This document shows positions 1 through 7,498 of a stretch of 22,699 nt of DNA, piece by piece; position 1 is the first letter of the stretch; each line of letters starts with the position of its first letter. Position numbers and translations under genes: made by a program. Source of the DNA: a virus; IMG/VR virus record IMGVR_UViG_3300021440_000126, positions 1 through 22,699 of that record; one strand, given 5' to 3'. The notes below the pieces were generated by a model. It saw only the letters and a program-made list of their open reading frames with translations. It had not been told where the DNA came from and did not search any database.

Positions 1-117
1 CAAAAGAAGATCCAACGGGAACGGGTGAAGAATCACACCAACATTGCACAGGGGTTAGTACCACCACCGCCTGAAATGATCCCGCCGTCTGATCCGATGC
101 AAAATACACCAAATTAG
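1..117 (+). CDS. C-terminal end of probable portal protein (partial)
   Basis: The frame is open from base 1 to a TAG at 115-117 and gives 38 residues: a basic start (QKKIQRERVKNH), then a proline-rich tail (VPPPPEMIPPSDP) ending MQNTPN. The fragment itself carries no diagnostic motif. The call rests on position: in tailed phages the gene directly before a MuF-type minor head protein is normally the portal, and portal C-termini are often basic and then disordered. The 47-nt gap to the next gene holds no promoter I recognise, so the two are probably co-transcribed. The start lies outside the window. Confidence 0.55.
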   Translation, partial: QKKIQRERVKNHTNIAQGLVPPPPEMIPPSDPMQNTPN

Positions 118-164
118 GATAGGTTCTGATAAGGTGTATTTACAATACTTATTCAGGATGCCTA

Positions 165-1229
165 ATGCCATTCACTAAAGCCCAACTGCAAAACATCATG
201 ATGCATCGTGGGCAGGCATTTGTACCACGCGACAAGCTCAACTATGCAGGGCGTGTATGCGAAACGTACCTGCGTAAGAAACTTTATCGGTTCGAGGATC
301 GCGTTGCACTTGACTTGTACAACCGTCTTAAGCGCGTCAATAGCAACATCCGCGATTATGCGCTACAGACTGCCGGACAGTTGCGGCTTACGGAGATAGG
401 CAACACATCAGACAGCATCGCGTTTAGGCGTATGGTGTCTCAGTATGCCACCGCACAATTAACCGATTTTGCGGGGGTAGCCGCGCGGGTGAGTTATCAG
501 TATGCCTCTATCGCTTATGCCGCTGGATGGTATGGGCGCTTATGGCAAATTGACGAAGCGTCCCATCGTGATAAGCGCGTAAAAATAGAACGTCTTGCCT
601 CGAATAAGGTTGCACAGGCGATCTTACAACCGGGACTTACAGAGGCGGTTGACAATGCGACTTACGACTATATCGGCAGTGAATGGCAAGATGTTTATCT
701 AACCGCTGTCAATACGAGTATCGTTAAGCTCAAACGGGTACTGAATAATACGGCACAGCAACCGGCTAGCGTGTTAGCTGTCACACAAAACATTAGCACC
801 GTGCTAGGCGTGAATGCCAAACCGAAAGACGCGGCAAAGGGGTTGTACAACGCGGTATCCTTACCCGCGCGTACTGCGATTGTGCGATCAGCTAACCATG
901 CTAGTGCAGAGGCCTACAAAGCCAATACAGAAATGTTACTTGGCTGCATGTGGGTGACAAGTAACGATAACCGTGTGTGTCCTGAGTGCCAAAGTCACAA
1001 TGGGCAAATATTCGTCATCAATTCGCTCATTGGCATACTGTTATTAGGCTTACCGCCTGATGGCAGTCATTCTGGTTGTCGGTGTTTTATCATCCCGTTG
1101 GTAATACCGGTAGACAACCCAAACGAACCACCTGCCGACGATATGGGCGAATGGTTAGACGAATACGGGTTCTATGATGAACTTGATTTCTTCATGCAAG
1201 ATACTAGATTAGAGAGTACGCAACTATGA
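165..1229 (+). CDS. MuF-like phage minor head (head morphogenesis) protein
   Basis: This 354-residue protein has the C-terminal signature of the phage Mu gpF / SPP1 gp7 family. Near residues 270-276 it reads CPECQSHNG, and near 298-308 PPDGSHSGCRC, the Cys/His cluster typical of the Mu F domain. A helical N-terminal half with many Arg, Lys and Tyr residues precedes it. Proteins of this family sit inside the capsid next to the portal and assist head assembly or DNA ejection. ATG 165 has an AGGA ribosome site 6 nt upstream. The stop overlaps the ATG of the protease gene by 4 nt (ATGA), showing translational coupling. The position between portal and prohead protease is the family's normal place. 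Confidence 0.85.
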   Translation: MPFTKAQLQNIMMHRGQAFVPRDKLNYAGRVCETYLRKKLYRFEDRVALDLYNRLKRVNSNIRDYALQTAGQLRLTEIGNTSDSIAFRRMVSQYATAQLTDFAGVAARVSYQYASIAYAAGWYGRLWQIDEASHRDKRVKIERLASNKVAQAILQPGLTEAVDNATYDYIGSEWQDVYLTAVNTSIVKLKRVLNNTAQQPASVLAVTQNISTVLGVNAKPKDAAKGLYNAVSLPARTAIVRSANHASAEAYKANTEMLLGCMWVTSNDNRVCPECQSHNGQIFVINSLIGILLLGLPPDGSHSGCRCFIIPLVIPVDNPNEPPADDMGEWLDEYGFYDELDFFMQDTRLESTQL

Positions 1230-2251
1230 CGACTATCCTCGTAGAGAATATTGACTTAAGCGAAGCCCGATTTGACACCGCAACCAATGAATTGCGAAAC
1301 GTCGGGCTTATTAAAGCTGGTAAGTCTCTTAATAACCGTTTTTATAGTGAAGATGTCTTGAAAAAGGCAACCCCTATATTCGAAGGGAGCCGTGCATTTG
1401 ACAGTCACGCCAAAAACAGGAAAATGGGTGAGCTGACTGGATGGTATAAAAATGTGCGCTATGAAAACGGCGGTATTCGCGCAGATCGGCAGTTCTTACC
1501 TACTACGTCAGGACGTGATGTCATGGTTGTGGTAGAAGCCATCCTTAACGGTGCACCGCGCAGTTTAGCGGGATTATCTATTAATGCCGCAGGTGACGCT
1601 AAAATGCAGAAAATGGACGGGCAAGATATGCTTGTTGTTGAAAGCATAACCCGCGCATTTAGCGTTGATGATGTTGTAGACCCGGCAGCAGGGGGCAGTT
1701 ATACGGAGTCAGCTAGTAGTGACGAAATGCTTGCCATGGTTCTACATGAAATGACCTTTGAAGAATGGTTCCAAGCCCGTCCTGAGTACGTTAAGCGTGT
1801 TCAGAACGAGATGAAAACAGTACGCCAAGACGAAGCTCTCAAGGCGGCGAAAGCTGATGCTGAGAACGCGCGTCAGGCGTTAACAGAAGCGCAAAATGAA
1901 CTAAACACCTTACGCGCAACACACGAGGCTACTCATACCGATCTGGTATCAGTAAGGCGTGAATTGGCGATTGAGAAGGCGTTACGGGCGGCACGGTTGC
2001 CACCTGTTTACGAAAGCGACTTGCGCGAAACATTAACCAAACTGCCAGAAGGCGAATGGTTAGCACGGATTGACATTGAGAAAAAGAAAGCCCAACGCAG
2101 CACACCTACCCGTACCGTGGTCACGGGCGCAAGTCAGCAAGTGTCTCCGCAAATCGGGGCATTTGTAAAACGTGACCCGACGCAGGAAATGCGCGAGGCG
2201 TTGGCTACAGTTCAATCCCCCGAAGACTTACAACGCATACTAGGACAATAG
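1226..2251 (+). CDS. Prohead serine protease with C-terminal scaffold-like coiled coil
   Basis: Residues 1-165 look like a caudovirus prohead maturation protease: His61 in AFDSHAKN, GELTGW at 68-73, Ser118 in LAGLSINAAG, and the FSVDDVVDPAAGG segment near 145-157 that is typical of these enzymes. His61 and Ser118 are the likely catalytic residues. Residues about 190-250 form a charged heptad-rich coiled coil, as expected for a fused scaffold, followed by a disordered tail. The protein would template prohead assembly, then cleave itself and the capsid protein N-terminus. It starts at an ATGA overlap with the minor head gene and lies two genes ahead of the major capsid gene, the usual order. 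Confidence 0.85.
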   Translation: MTTILVENIDLSEARFDTATNELRNVGLIKAGKSLNNRFYSEDVLKKATPIFEGSRAFDSHAKNRKMGELTGWYKNVRYENGGIRADRQFLPTTSGRDVMVVVEAILNGAPRSLAGLSINAAGDAKMQKMDGQDMLVVESITRAFSVDDVVDPAAGGSYTESASSDEMLAMVLHEMTFEEWFQARPEYVKRVQNEMKTVRQDEALKAAKADAENARQALTEAQNELNTLRATHEATHTDLVSVRRELAIEKALRAARLPPVYESDLRETLTKLPEGEWLARIDIEKKKAQRSTPTRTVVTGASQQVSPQIGAFVKRDPTQEMREALATVQSPEDLQRILGQ

Positions 2252-2262
2252 GAGAATTTATA

Positions 2263-2799
2263 ATGACTGTTACAGCTTCTAACGCTGTTGCAAATATTCC
2301 AATGGTGGAAGACGACGTTTACGTTTACGGAAACGCCAACGCGACCACCAACGTAATCAACCCCGGTGACTGGGTGGCATGGTCGGGCAGCGGTATTATG
2401 GCTGCTGAAGATGCCAACGCATGGTATAAGGTGTCAGGCGCAGGCATTGCCCTCGACAAAAACCCCACACAGGATCGCGCCGGACGTACTGTTGTTAACT
2501 CAGCACTCATCATTTCAACGCGCGGCCTCTTTTTGGTATCCGCATCCTTCAGCGGTCGCCCTCTACTCGGTGTTCATGCCTATCCTGTTACCACAGGCAG
2601 CGGTGTTAATGCGAGTACAGGCGTAACGGGTGTTGGTTCTACATGGAACACTGCCGTACCGGTTCAAATTAGCGCCAATCCGACAGGCGGCACACCTTCA
2701 GGCGTAGCGCAAGTGATCGCCTCTTATCCAACGTCCGGTTTAGCTGGGACGGGGCAATTGCTTATCCGTCTCATGCCTGTCGCCCCTAGCTGGTACTAA
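2263..2799 (+). CDS. Probable head decoration/stabilisation protein
   Basis: A 178-residue protein rich in Gly, Ala, Ser, Thr and Val, with alternating hydrophobic residues suggesting beta structure. It has no signal peptide and no transmembrane segment. It includes VINPGDWVAWSGSG near the N-terminus, a motif style seen in small phage head proteins. No catalytic motif is visible. Its place between the protease/scaffold and the major capsid gene, and a strong ribosome site (AGGAG, ATG 2263), suggest a capsid decoration or stabilisation protein made in large amounts. The role is inferred from position and composition only. Confidence 0.55.
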   Translation: MTVTASNAVANIPMVEDDVYVYGNANATTNVINPGDWVAWSGSGIMAAEDANAWYKVSGAGIALDKNPTQDRAGRTVVNSALIISTRGLFLVSASFSGRPLLGVHAYPVTTGSGVNASTGVTGVGSTWNTAVPVQISANPTGGTPSGVAQVIASYPTSGLAGTGQLLIRLMPVAPSWY

Positions 2800-2811
2800 G
2801 GAGAAAACAAC

Positions 2812-3918
2812 ATGGCTATAAAAGAAAACATCCAAGCAACAACCGTATTCAAGGTACTAGATGTACAGGCGGGGCGTATTGAAGAGGTTAAACCGGAAGT
2901 CAAGCGTACTAACTTGACTGAAGACATGATTCCCTTCCCCCGTGACCGACGCGGACGCATTACCGTTGACCCTGAAAAAGTTGACCTGACAGAAGCCGAA
3001 CTGAGCACCTATAACTTCCCTGACGCATTGCGCGTAGGGTTACAGGTGGACTTATTCACAGGCTACAATGAAACCCCTGTGACCTATCCGCAGTTTGTGC
3101 GTGTAGTCAACAGCGATAAGCAGCAAGAAGAATACCTATTCGATGCGGCTATCGGTTTGCCCGGTATTGTGAACGAAGGTCAACCGTATCCTGAAATCGG
3201 CACGAACTTTGACAGCGGTTTGATTATCAAGAATGCCAAACGCGGCTATATCATCCCTGTTACTGAAGAGATGCAGCGTTTCGATCAGGTCGGCAAGGTG
3301 CGCGAAATCCCCGACTTGCTAGGGCGTGCTATGCGACGTGGTGAAGAGCAAGACGTGATGAACATCATCACCACAGCGGCTAACTATGTTCGCAGCAACA
3401 CCACAGGCGACAACGACGAAGGTGCGAATACCGCTGCGACCACGTTTAGCGCTACCGGCTTGATTACCGCGTTTAATGTGCTGCGTACTATGAAAGATCG
3501 CACTTCAGGTCAATACTTGAACGTATCACCGGATACCCTGATTTGTGGTCCGAAACTATGGTGGGCAGTTAATCAGCTTTTGAATGGCGCAACCGGTAGC
3601 CGTCAAGGTGGTAACACCACAAACGAAGTGTACGGTACAAGCACTATCAACAGCTTCTTTAACGCGGTGAGTACCATCATCGTGAGTCCTGAGTTTAGTT
3701 CGTCTTATGCGTGGTGGATGGGACAAAGCAAACGTGCTGTCACGTTCCAACGCGTTGACCCGATCACTATGATGGTCGAATCAATGGGTTCGCAAAGTGA
3801 GAACTATTTCCTGCGTGATGTGATCCGCTACCGCGTCCGTAACTGGTACGGTGTGGGTATGCGCGATGACCGTTTCGCCTATTTCTCAAGCTCTAGCGCT
3901 GCGCCATTGGTTGCTTAA
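2812..3918 (+). CDS. Major capsid protein (HK97-fold)
   Basis: 368 residues, normal for HK97-fold capsid proteins. The N-terminal ~75 residues are charged and probably act as a delta/scaffold segment. They are followed by TYPQFVRVVNSDKQQEEY, a glycine-rich E-loop-like stretch (GLPGIVNEGQPYPEIG), a long spine-helix region around EIPDLLGRAMRRGEEQ, and a P-domain-like half ending in RDVIRYRVRNWYGVGMRDDRF, which resembles the C-terminal part of phage major capsid proteins. It lies directly after the protease/scaffold and decoration-like genes. The ribosome site is GGAG with ATG 2812. A GC-rich UUCG hairpin follows the stop, which may protect or terminate this highly expressed message. Confidence 0.88.
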   Translation: MAIKENIQATTVFKVLDVQAGRIEEVKPEVKRTNLTEDMIPFPRDRRGRITVDPEKVDLTEAELSTYNFPDALRVGLQVDLFTGYNETPVTYPQFVRVVNSDKQQEEYLFDAAIGLPGIVNEGQPYPEIGTNFDSGLIIKNAKRGYIIPVTEEMQRFDQVGKVREIPDLLGRAMRRGEEQDVMNIITTAANYVRSNTTGDNDEGANTAATTFSATGLITAFNVLRTMKDRTSGQYLNVSPDTLICGPKLWWAVNQLLNGATGSRQGGNTTNEVYGTSTINSFFNAVSTIIVSPEFSSSYAWWMGQSKRAVTFQRVDPITMMVESMGSQSENYFLRDVIRYRVRNWYGVGMRDDRFAYFSSSSAAPLVA

Positions 3919-3927
3919 TCGCATTAT

Positions 3928-3945
3928 GGGAGGGTTCGCCCTCCC
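3928..3945 (+). terminator. Stem-loop with UUCG tetraloop after the capsid gene
   Basis: GGGAGGG (3928-3934), loop TTCG (3935-3938), CCCTCCC (3939-3945): a perfect 7-bp all-purine/all-pyrimidine stem closed by a UUCG tetraloop. The following bases are CTTAG, with no T tract, so it is a poor intrinsic terminator. It more likely stabilises the 3' end of the capsid message or partly attenuates transcription into the genes after it. The next gene has its own AAAGGA ribosome site at 3951-3956. Confidence 0.6.
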
Positions 3946-3963
3946 CTTAGAAAGGATTCACAA

Positions 3964-4374
3964 ATGGAACCAAATATGACTATTCTTGAATGGGCTGAAA
4001 GCGTATGCGAAACCGCCGACAAAGCTCATTTAGACGGTGACAACAGTCTGCAAGCACAGATCGGGCGTAATCCCGCGTTCAAGGTGTTCTTTGAAAACGT
4101 GCATAAGCTGCACAACATCCAAATCGCACAATTCCCGCAGTATTTCCCTAACCAATTCAAAGAACTGACCCGTTTGCGCGAAGACTACTTGAAAGAGGTT
4201 AAAATCTCCGAGTCTGTCGCACGCACTGACACCTTAGAAGCCCGTTTCGAAAAGCTCGAAACCGCGCTGATGTCATTCATTGAAAGTCAAAAGCAGACTA
4301 CTAAGGGTAAGGGTAAACAGAAGCCCGTCACTGAAGATGAGACAGAGGAAGAAACCGCTTCTGAGGAGGCATAA
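3964..4374 (+). CDS. Hypothetical head-region protein with charged C-terminal tail
   Basis: 136 residues, not recognised. The N-terminal 90 residues look helical (FKVFFENVHKLHNIQIAQF; FKELTRLREDYLKEV). Residues ~90-107 are amphipathic, and the last ~27 residues are first Lys/Gly-rich (TTKGKGKQKP) and then very acidic (TEDETEEETASEEA), so probably disordered. ATG 3964 follows AAAGGA by 7 nt. An alternative ATG at 3976 has no better ribosome site. Its stop TAA overlaps the next ATG by one base. Position just after the capsid gene suggests a head or head-tail joining role, but nothing in the sequence proves it. Confidence 0.6.
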   Translation: MEPNMTILEWAESVCETADKAHLDGDNSLQAQIGRNPAFKVFFENVHKLHNIQIAQFPQYFPNQFKELTRLREDYLKEVKISESVARTDTLEARFEKLETALMSFIESQKQTTKGKGKQKPVTEDETEEETASEEA

Positions 4375-4700
4375 TGAATGTCATTTCGAATCCCTCCAAT
4401 TTTCTACTGAGTGGGCAAACAGCAAGCGCGTATAGCTCCCCCGCGATGGATACCCGCGCGGGGTATCCATCAACGTACATCATGTATGTGGCAGGTGGTT
4501 CAAGCGCAGTTGTTAGTATTCAAGCGTCTCACGACGGGGCGGGATGGATGCCCGTTGCCACGTATACAGCGACAACGACCACCGCGACCGCACAAACAAG
4601 CGCCTATTATCCATTTGTCCGCGCACAGGTAAACGCCTGTTACAGCGCCGCAGGTGGTACGGGCAGCGCCTATCTATACTACGGAATAATTGTGCAATAA
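4374..4700 (+). CDS. Small beta-rich protein, possible virion decoration protein
   Basis: 108 residues dominated by Ala, Ser, Thr, Tyr and Gly, with alternating hydrophobic patterns (YIMYVAGGSSAVVSIQ, SAYLYYGIIV) that suggest a single beta-sandwich. No membrane segment or enzyme motif is seen. A very strong ribosome site (GAGGAGG, 4363-4369) lies 4 nt before ATG 4374, implying high expression. It overlaps its upstream neighbour by one base and its stop TAA (4698-4700) shares a base with the next ATG. Composition and context fit a small surface or decoration protein of the head. The family is unknown to me. Confidence 0.6.
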   Translation: MNVISNPSNFLLSGQTASAYSSPAMDTRAGYPSTYIMYVAGGSSAVVSIQASHDGAGWMPVATYTATTTTATAQTSAYYPFVRAQVNACYSAAGGTGSAYLYYGIIVQ

Positions 4701-5221
4701 TGCCACTGACTGACCTTCAAAAAGTACGCGTCAAAATCGCTGATAAGCCTATCGCTGAGAACTTAACGCGCTACGGCGATGGTACGGCGCAGGTGATCCA
4801 ATTGGCACATGAAAATGTGACCACAGCAAGCGCTTACGTACCTTTGAACGGCACAGCATGGAGCGCCACCGGATGCACGTTTGACGCATCCGGCACGCTT
4901 TCCTTTTCCGGTGTTATTAGTGCTAACAGCGCCTACTATGTGCACTATATTCACACGGTATTTTCGGATGACGAAATTAGCGGCTTTCTTATTGACGGCG
5001 GCGGTTCTATTATTGGCGCAGCAGCGGAAGCCGTTGAGGCGTTGATGTTTGACAGTCTTAAACGAGCGCGTTGGATGGCAAGCGACGGCACCAGTTACGA
5101 TGATACGAGCGCACAATCCATGTTATCGCGTATGTATGATGCTTTTCAAAAGCAGATTGAAGCCGAAAGCACGTCAGCCGGTTCGTTCGGTAGTTGGTCG
5201 ATTAATCAGGGGGATTGGTAA
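4700..5221 (+). CDS. Probable head-tail connector (adaptor) protein
   Basis: I place the start at ATG 4700, giving 173 residues, because it overlaps the previous stop by one base as the neighbours do. The open frame extends upstream to 4544 but there overlaps a well-supported gene. The first ~110 residues are beta-rich. The last ~60 are helical (EAVEALMFDSLKRARWM ... LSRMYDAFQKQIEAES), similar in style to adaptor/connector proteins that dock under the portal. It lies where head-tail adaptors normally lie, two genes before the presumed stopper. Function is inferred from position and helical pattern. Confidence 0.5.
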   Translation: MPLTDLQKVRVKIADKPIAENLTRYGDGTAQVIQLAHENVTTASAYVPLNGTAWSATGCTFDASGTLSFSGVISANSAYYVHYIHTVFSDDEISGFLIDGGGSIIGAAAEAVEALMFDSLKRARWMASDGTSYDDTSAQSMLSRMYDAFQKQIEAESTSAGSFGSWSINQGDW

Positions 5222-5499
5222 TGTTTAAACAGGGTGACATTGTTACATATACAGTTCCCGTTAATGCGGGTGTTTCCGCTATCCAATACGTAGGTACAGG
5301 ACACTATCCCTATCAGCGCCCCGATATTCAGTCTCTAAACGGGATAACTGCCCTTGTCGAATTCGTTGAATACACACCGCATTACCCTAATGGGTGGGGA
5401 TACATCTGTTCAGGGAATTATCAGATCGCGGTATCATGCCCTGACATTACACATTATTCAGGCTATATTAACCCTGAATTGTTAAAACGAAGTTGGTAA
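5221..5499 (+). CDS. Hypothetical 92-residue protein of the connector region
   Basis: ATG 5221 is chosen over an in-frame TTG at 5215, because an AGGGGG ribosome site ends about 10 nt upstream of it and the ATG shares one base with the previous stop. The protein begins MFKQGDIVTYTV, an SH3-like barrel opening, and continues with Tyr/Pro-rich beta-like sequence. It has four Cys residues but no zinc-binding spacing that I recognise. No membrane segment. It is co-transcribed with the connector genes on both sides and may belong to the neck, but I do not recognise the family. Confidence 0.55.
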   Translation: MFKQGDIVTYTVPVNAGVSAIQYVGTGHYPYQRPDIQSLNGITALVEFVEYTPHYPNGWGYICSGNYQIAVSCPDITHYSGYINPELLKRSW

Positions 5500-5501
5500 C
5501 A

Positions 5502-5891
5502 ATGGCCTACCGTAATCCTAGCGTGCCGCGCCTTGCTGCACAGACTACCGAAATCCTCAAGTATGCAGGTTTCACAGGCACATGGCGGCAGTACATTAGC
5601 GCCTCGGCGGGTGTGCCTGCTGCTGGTTTCGGGCAGTCGATGAGCTACCGTGAGCAAACGATAACCGCGATGCTCGGCGGACAAATGGGTAGCATCGTGA
5701 CACCAAATATTCAGCGGCAAACGCCAATGGGGCAGTTAGCCGACGGCAGTTTACGGATTGTCACACAGCAACCGTTGACGGATAAGGACGAGTTTATCTG
5801 GCGTGGTGTTCGTTTCCGTGTTGATGGCAACTCGCAGCCATCGCAGTTAAATGGTTATTGGTTGAGCGTAATTAATAGGGGCGACAATTGA
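5502..5891 (+). CDS. Probable head-closure/neck (stopper) protein
   Basis: ATG 5502 gives 129 residues. An in-frame TTG at 5493 is possible but overlaps the upstream gene more. The sequence runs from a basic N-terminus (MAYRNPSVPRLAAQTTE) to a beta-rich C-terminal half (LRIVTQQPLTDKDEFIWRG, then VRFRVDGNSQPSQLNGYWL). That pattern, 'D.i..rG..yrV......l.GY', is common in small phage head-closure proteins. Its stop TGA overlaps the TTG start of the glycosyltransferase gene. In simple phages the next gene would be the gp10-like tail completion protein. Here that gene lies 4.7 kb further on, after the accessory block. Confidence 0.5.
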   Translation: MAYRNPSVPRLAAQTTEILKYAGFTGTWRQYISASAGVPAAGFGQSMSYREQTITAMLGGQMGSIVTPNIQRQTPMGQLADGSLRIVTQQPLTDKDEFIWRGVRFRVDGNSQPSQLNGYWLSVINRGDN

Positions 5892-7159
5892 CTAAAATTC
5901 TAGTGATCTCAGATATGGGTGTCAGTTCTGGGTATGGACGCATCGCCTCTGAACTATCCAACAACCTTGTCAAACGTGGCTATCACATTATGGGCGCGTC
6001 GCTGTCCTACGACGGCTTATTACCCGTTGTCTACGACGGCGAACCGCTACCTTACAACGTGGCAAGTTTGCAAGGGAAGCCGAATTGGCCTGATCTGGTG
6101 ATGGCGCTTACAGGCGCGTATCAACCGGACGTTATTTTCGTGATACAGGATGCGCCTTATAGCGGTATTGTTCGCAGTATGCCGCTCGACTGGTCACGTA
6201 TTGCTTTTGTCATGCTGTCGCCTGTTGATGGAGCGCCTATTCATCCTGATTGGGTGAGCACCGCGCAGCAATCGGACGCGTTGTTGACGATTAGCGAATT
6301 TGGCGTGAATGCGTGGGCTGATGCGGGTGTGCAGGCAGGGTTAGCACGTCCCGGTATCAACCCGAATAAATTTTACAAGATACCTGTCGAAGGACGCGCC
6401 AAGATACGCGAGGCGCTTGGCATTGCGCCGGACGCGTTTGTACTCGGGGTTGCTGCTCAAAATCAGGGGAGGAAGTCAATCCCGCAAATGATGAAAGCTT
6501 TTTTTGACTTCGCCAAAGACAAACCCGCATCGAGATTATTGCTAGACATGGATGAGGTTTCCCCCGCTGGATGGGATTTGCCATCCTTGTGTAAGCAGTT
6601 TGGGTGGGACGTTGGCAAAATCATATTTCGATCTGATGCTGTCAAAAGAGGTGTCACAGAACTACGAGACAGGTTTAATGTGCTTGATGCTCATAGTGTG
6701 TTAGCTTTTCGCGAAGGATTCGGGCTTCCAATATTAGAAGCAATGGCGTGTGGCGTGGTTAGTATTGCTCAAGACTGGTGCGCTGGCACCGAAGTATTAA
6801 AAGATGGGAGAGGGATATTAATCCCGCCTGTTGAATATTTTATGCCTTCAACTTGGGGAGGGGCATTGGATAAACTCCCAAATATTGAGGTAATGACTCA
6901 AAAGCTCCAATGGTTATACGATAACCCCGGCGAACGTTATGCTATGGCACAGCGGGGTATGGATTACGCTAGATCGTGCTCTTGGAGCATTGCTGTTGAT
7001 AACACTGTGATTGCCATTGAAAAAGCACTCGCACGTAAGAAGCCTATAGAAGTGACTACCGCACCATTGCCAACTAGTGCTATAATGAAGATTATAGAAC
7101 CAGTAGCACAGTCACCGGACGGCATGGCGCATCAGGTGGCGTTAGTGGAGGCGAGTTAG
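5888..7159 (+). CDS. Glycosyltransferase, GT4-like (GT-B fold)
   Basis: 423 residues. The N-terminus KILVISDMGVSSGYGRIASE is a GT-B nucleotide-sugar enzyme opening with the glycine-rich acceptor-domain loop. The C-terminal half has GVAAQNQGRKSIPQMMKAF near 187-205 and FREGFGLPILEAMACGV near 274-290, which contains the E-x7-E motif of GT4 enzymes. It would transfer a sugar from an activated donor. The start is TTG 5888, with AGGGG at 5876-5880, overlapping the previous stop. It is thus coupled to a virion structural gene, so it should be made late and may glycosylate virion proteins. Host cell-surface modification is the alternative. The final ~45 residues are a Pro/Ala-rich extension. Confidence 0.85.
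   Translation: MTKILVISDMGVSSGYGRIASELSNNLVKRGYHIMGASLSYDGLLPVVYDGEPLPYNVASLQGKPNWPDLVMALTGAYQPDVIFVIQDAPYSGIVRSMPLDWSRIAFVMLSPVDGAPIHPDWVSTAQQSDALLTISEFGVNAWADAGVQAGLARPGINPNKFYKIPVEGRAKIREALGIAPDAFVLGVAAQNQGRKSIPQMMKAFFDFAKDKPASRLLLDMDEVSPAGWDLPSLCKQFGWDVGKIIFRSDAVKRGVTELRDRFNVLDAHSVLAFREGFGLPILEAMACGVVSIAQDWCAGTEVLKDGRGILIPPVEYFMPSTWGGALDKLPNIEVMTQKLQWLYDNPGERYAMAQRGMDYARSCSWSIAVDNTVIAIEKALARKKPIEVTTAPLPTSAIMKIIEPVAQSPDGMAHQVALVEAS
7078..7086 (+). promoter_or_regulatory. Extended -10 element inside the GT4 gene end
   Basis: TGC at 7078-7080 plus TATAAT at 7081-7086 is a perfect extended -10 (TGnTATAAT). No convincing -35 lies 16-18 bp upstream. The distance from the TATAAT to the ATG at 7160 is exactly 79 nt, the same as at two other leader units in this window. 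Only a weak CACC/GGTG stem (7113-7116 with 7135-7138) lies between. Because it is in coding sequence, chance is possible. Confidence 0.4.
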
Positions 7160-7498
7160 ATGGCTAAGAAACCTGCAACCGTAGACGATACCCGTGAACC
7201 TATGAGCGAGTCACCCGCAGTATGGGAGACATCGAAAGAATGGACGGTAGGCGTTTTAGTCACCGCCGAATATTTTAACGCAAGCGCACGACTTGAGATG
7301 GCAGTTGACACACTCGTTAACAGCGACATTATCACCCACGGCGACGGCATTGTCACATGGCGAACCGGACACCTCGAACACGTTGCCAACCTGTACAAGG
7401 GCGATCCGGTGGAAACAGCGCGTAACTATGCCGACGATATTGCGGTGGCAATATCGTACAGCGCGGATGTGTGGGAGGCGTTGATTGCCAACAATTAG
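7160..7498 (+). CDS. Hypothetical protein with a WTxGxLVTA motif shared with a tail protein
   Basis: 112 residues, no known family recognised. The ATG directly follows the previous stop, with GGAGG at 7147-7151. Residues ~27-55 read EWTVGVLVTAEYFNASARLE, which resembles the N-terminus of the presumed tail-tip protein at 19185 (TWTTGELVTAAIMNTYIRDN). This suggests a common virion-attachment or oligomerisation motif. The remainder is mixed alpha/beta with acidic helices (YADDIAVAISYSADVWEAL). It sits between two glycosyltransferase genes and overlaps the second by 14 nt, so it may be a virion protein, a glycosylation target or a partner of these enzymes. That is inference. Confidence 0.55.
   Translation: MAKKPATVDDTREPMSESPAVWETSKEWTVGVLVTAEYFNASARLEMAVDTLVNSDIITHGDGIVTWRTGHLEHVANLYKGDPVETARNYADDIAVAISYSADVWEALIANN

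Noticed and set aside
2258-2263. TATAAT before the decoration-like gene
   Set aside because: It lacks the TGn extension, overlaps the ATG itself and so cannot place a transcript start usefully for that gene; a chance match from TTTATAATG.
4544-4699. N-terminal extension of the connector gene upstream of ATG 4700
   Set aside because: It would overlap the 4374 gene almost fully and encodes a basic His/Arg-rich shadow; the one-base overlap at 4700 matches the coupling seen between neighbours.
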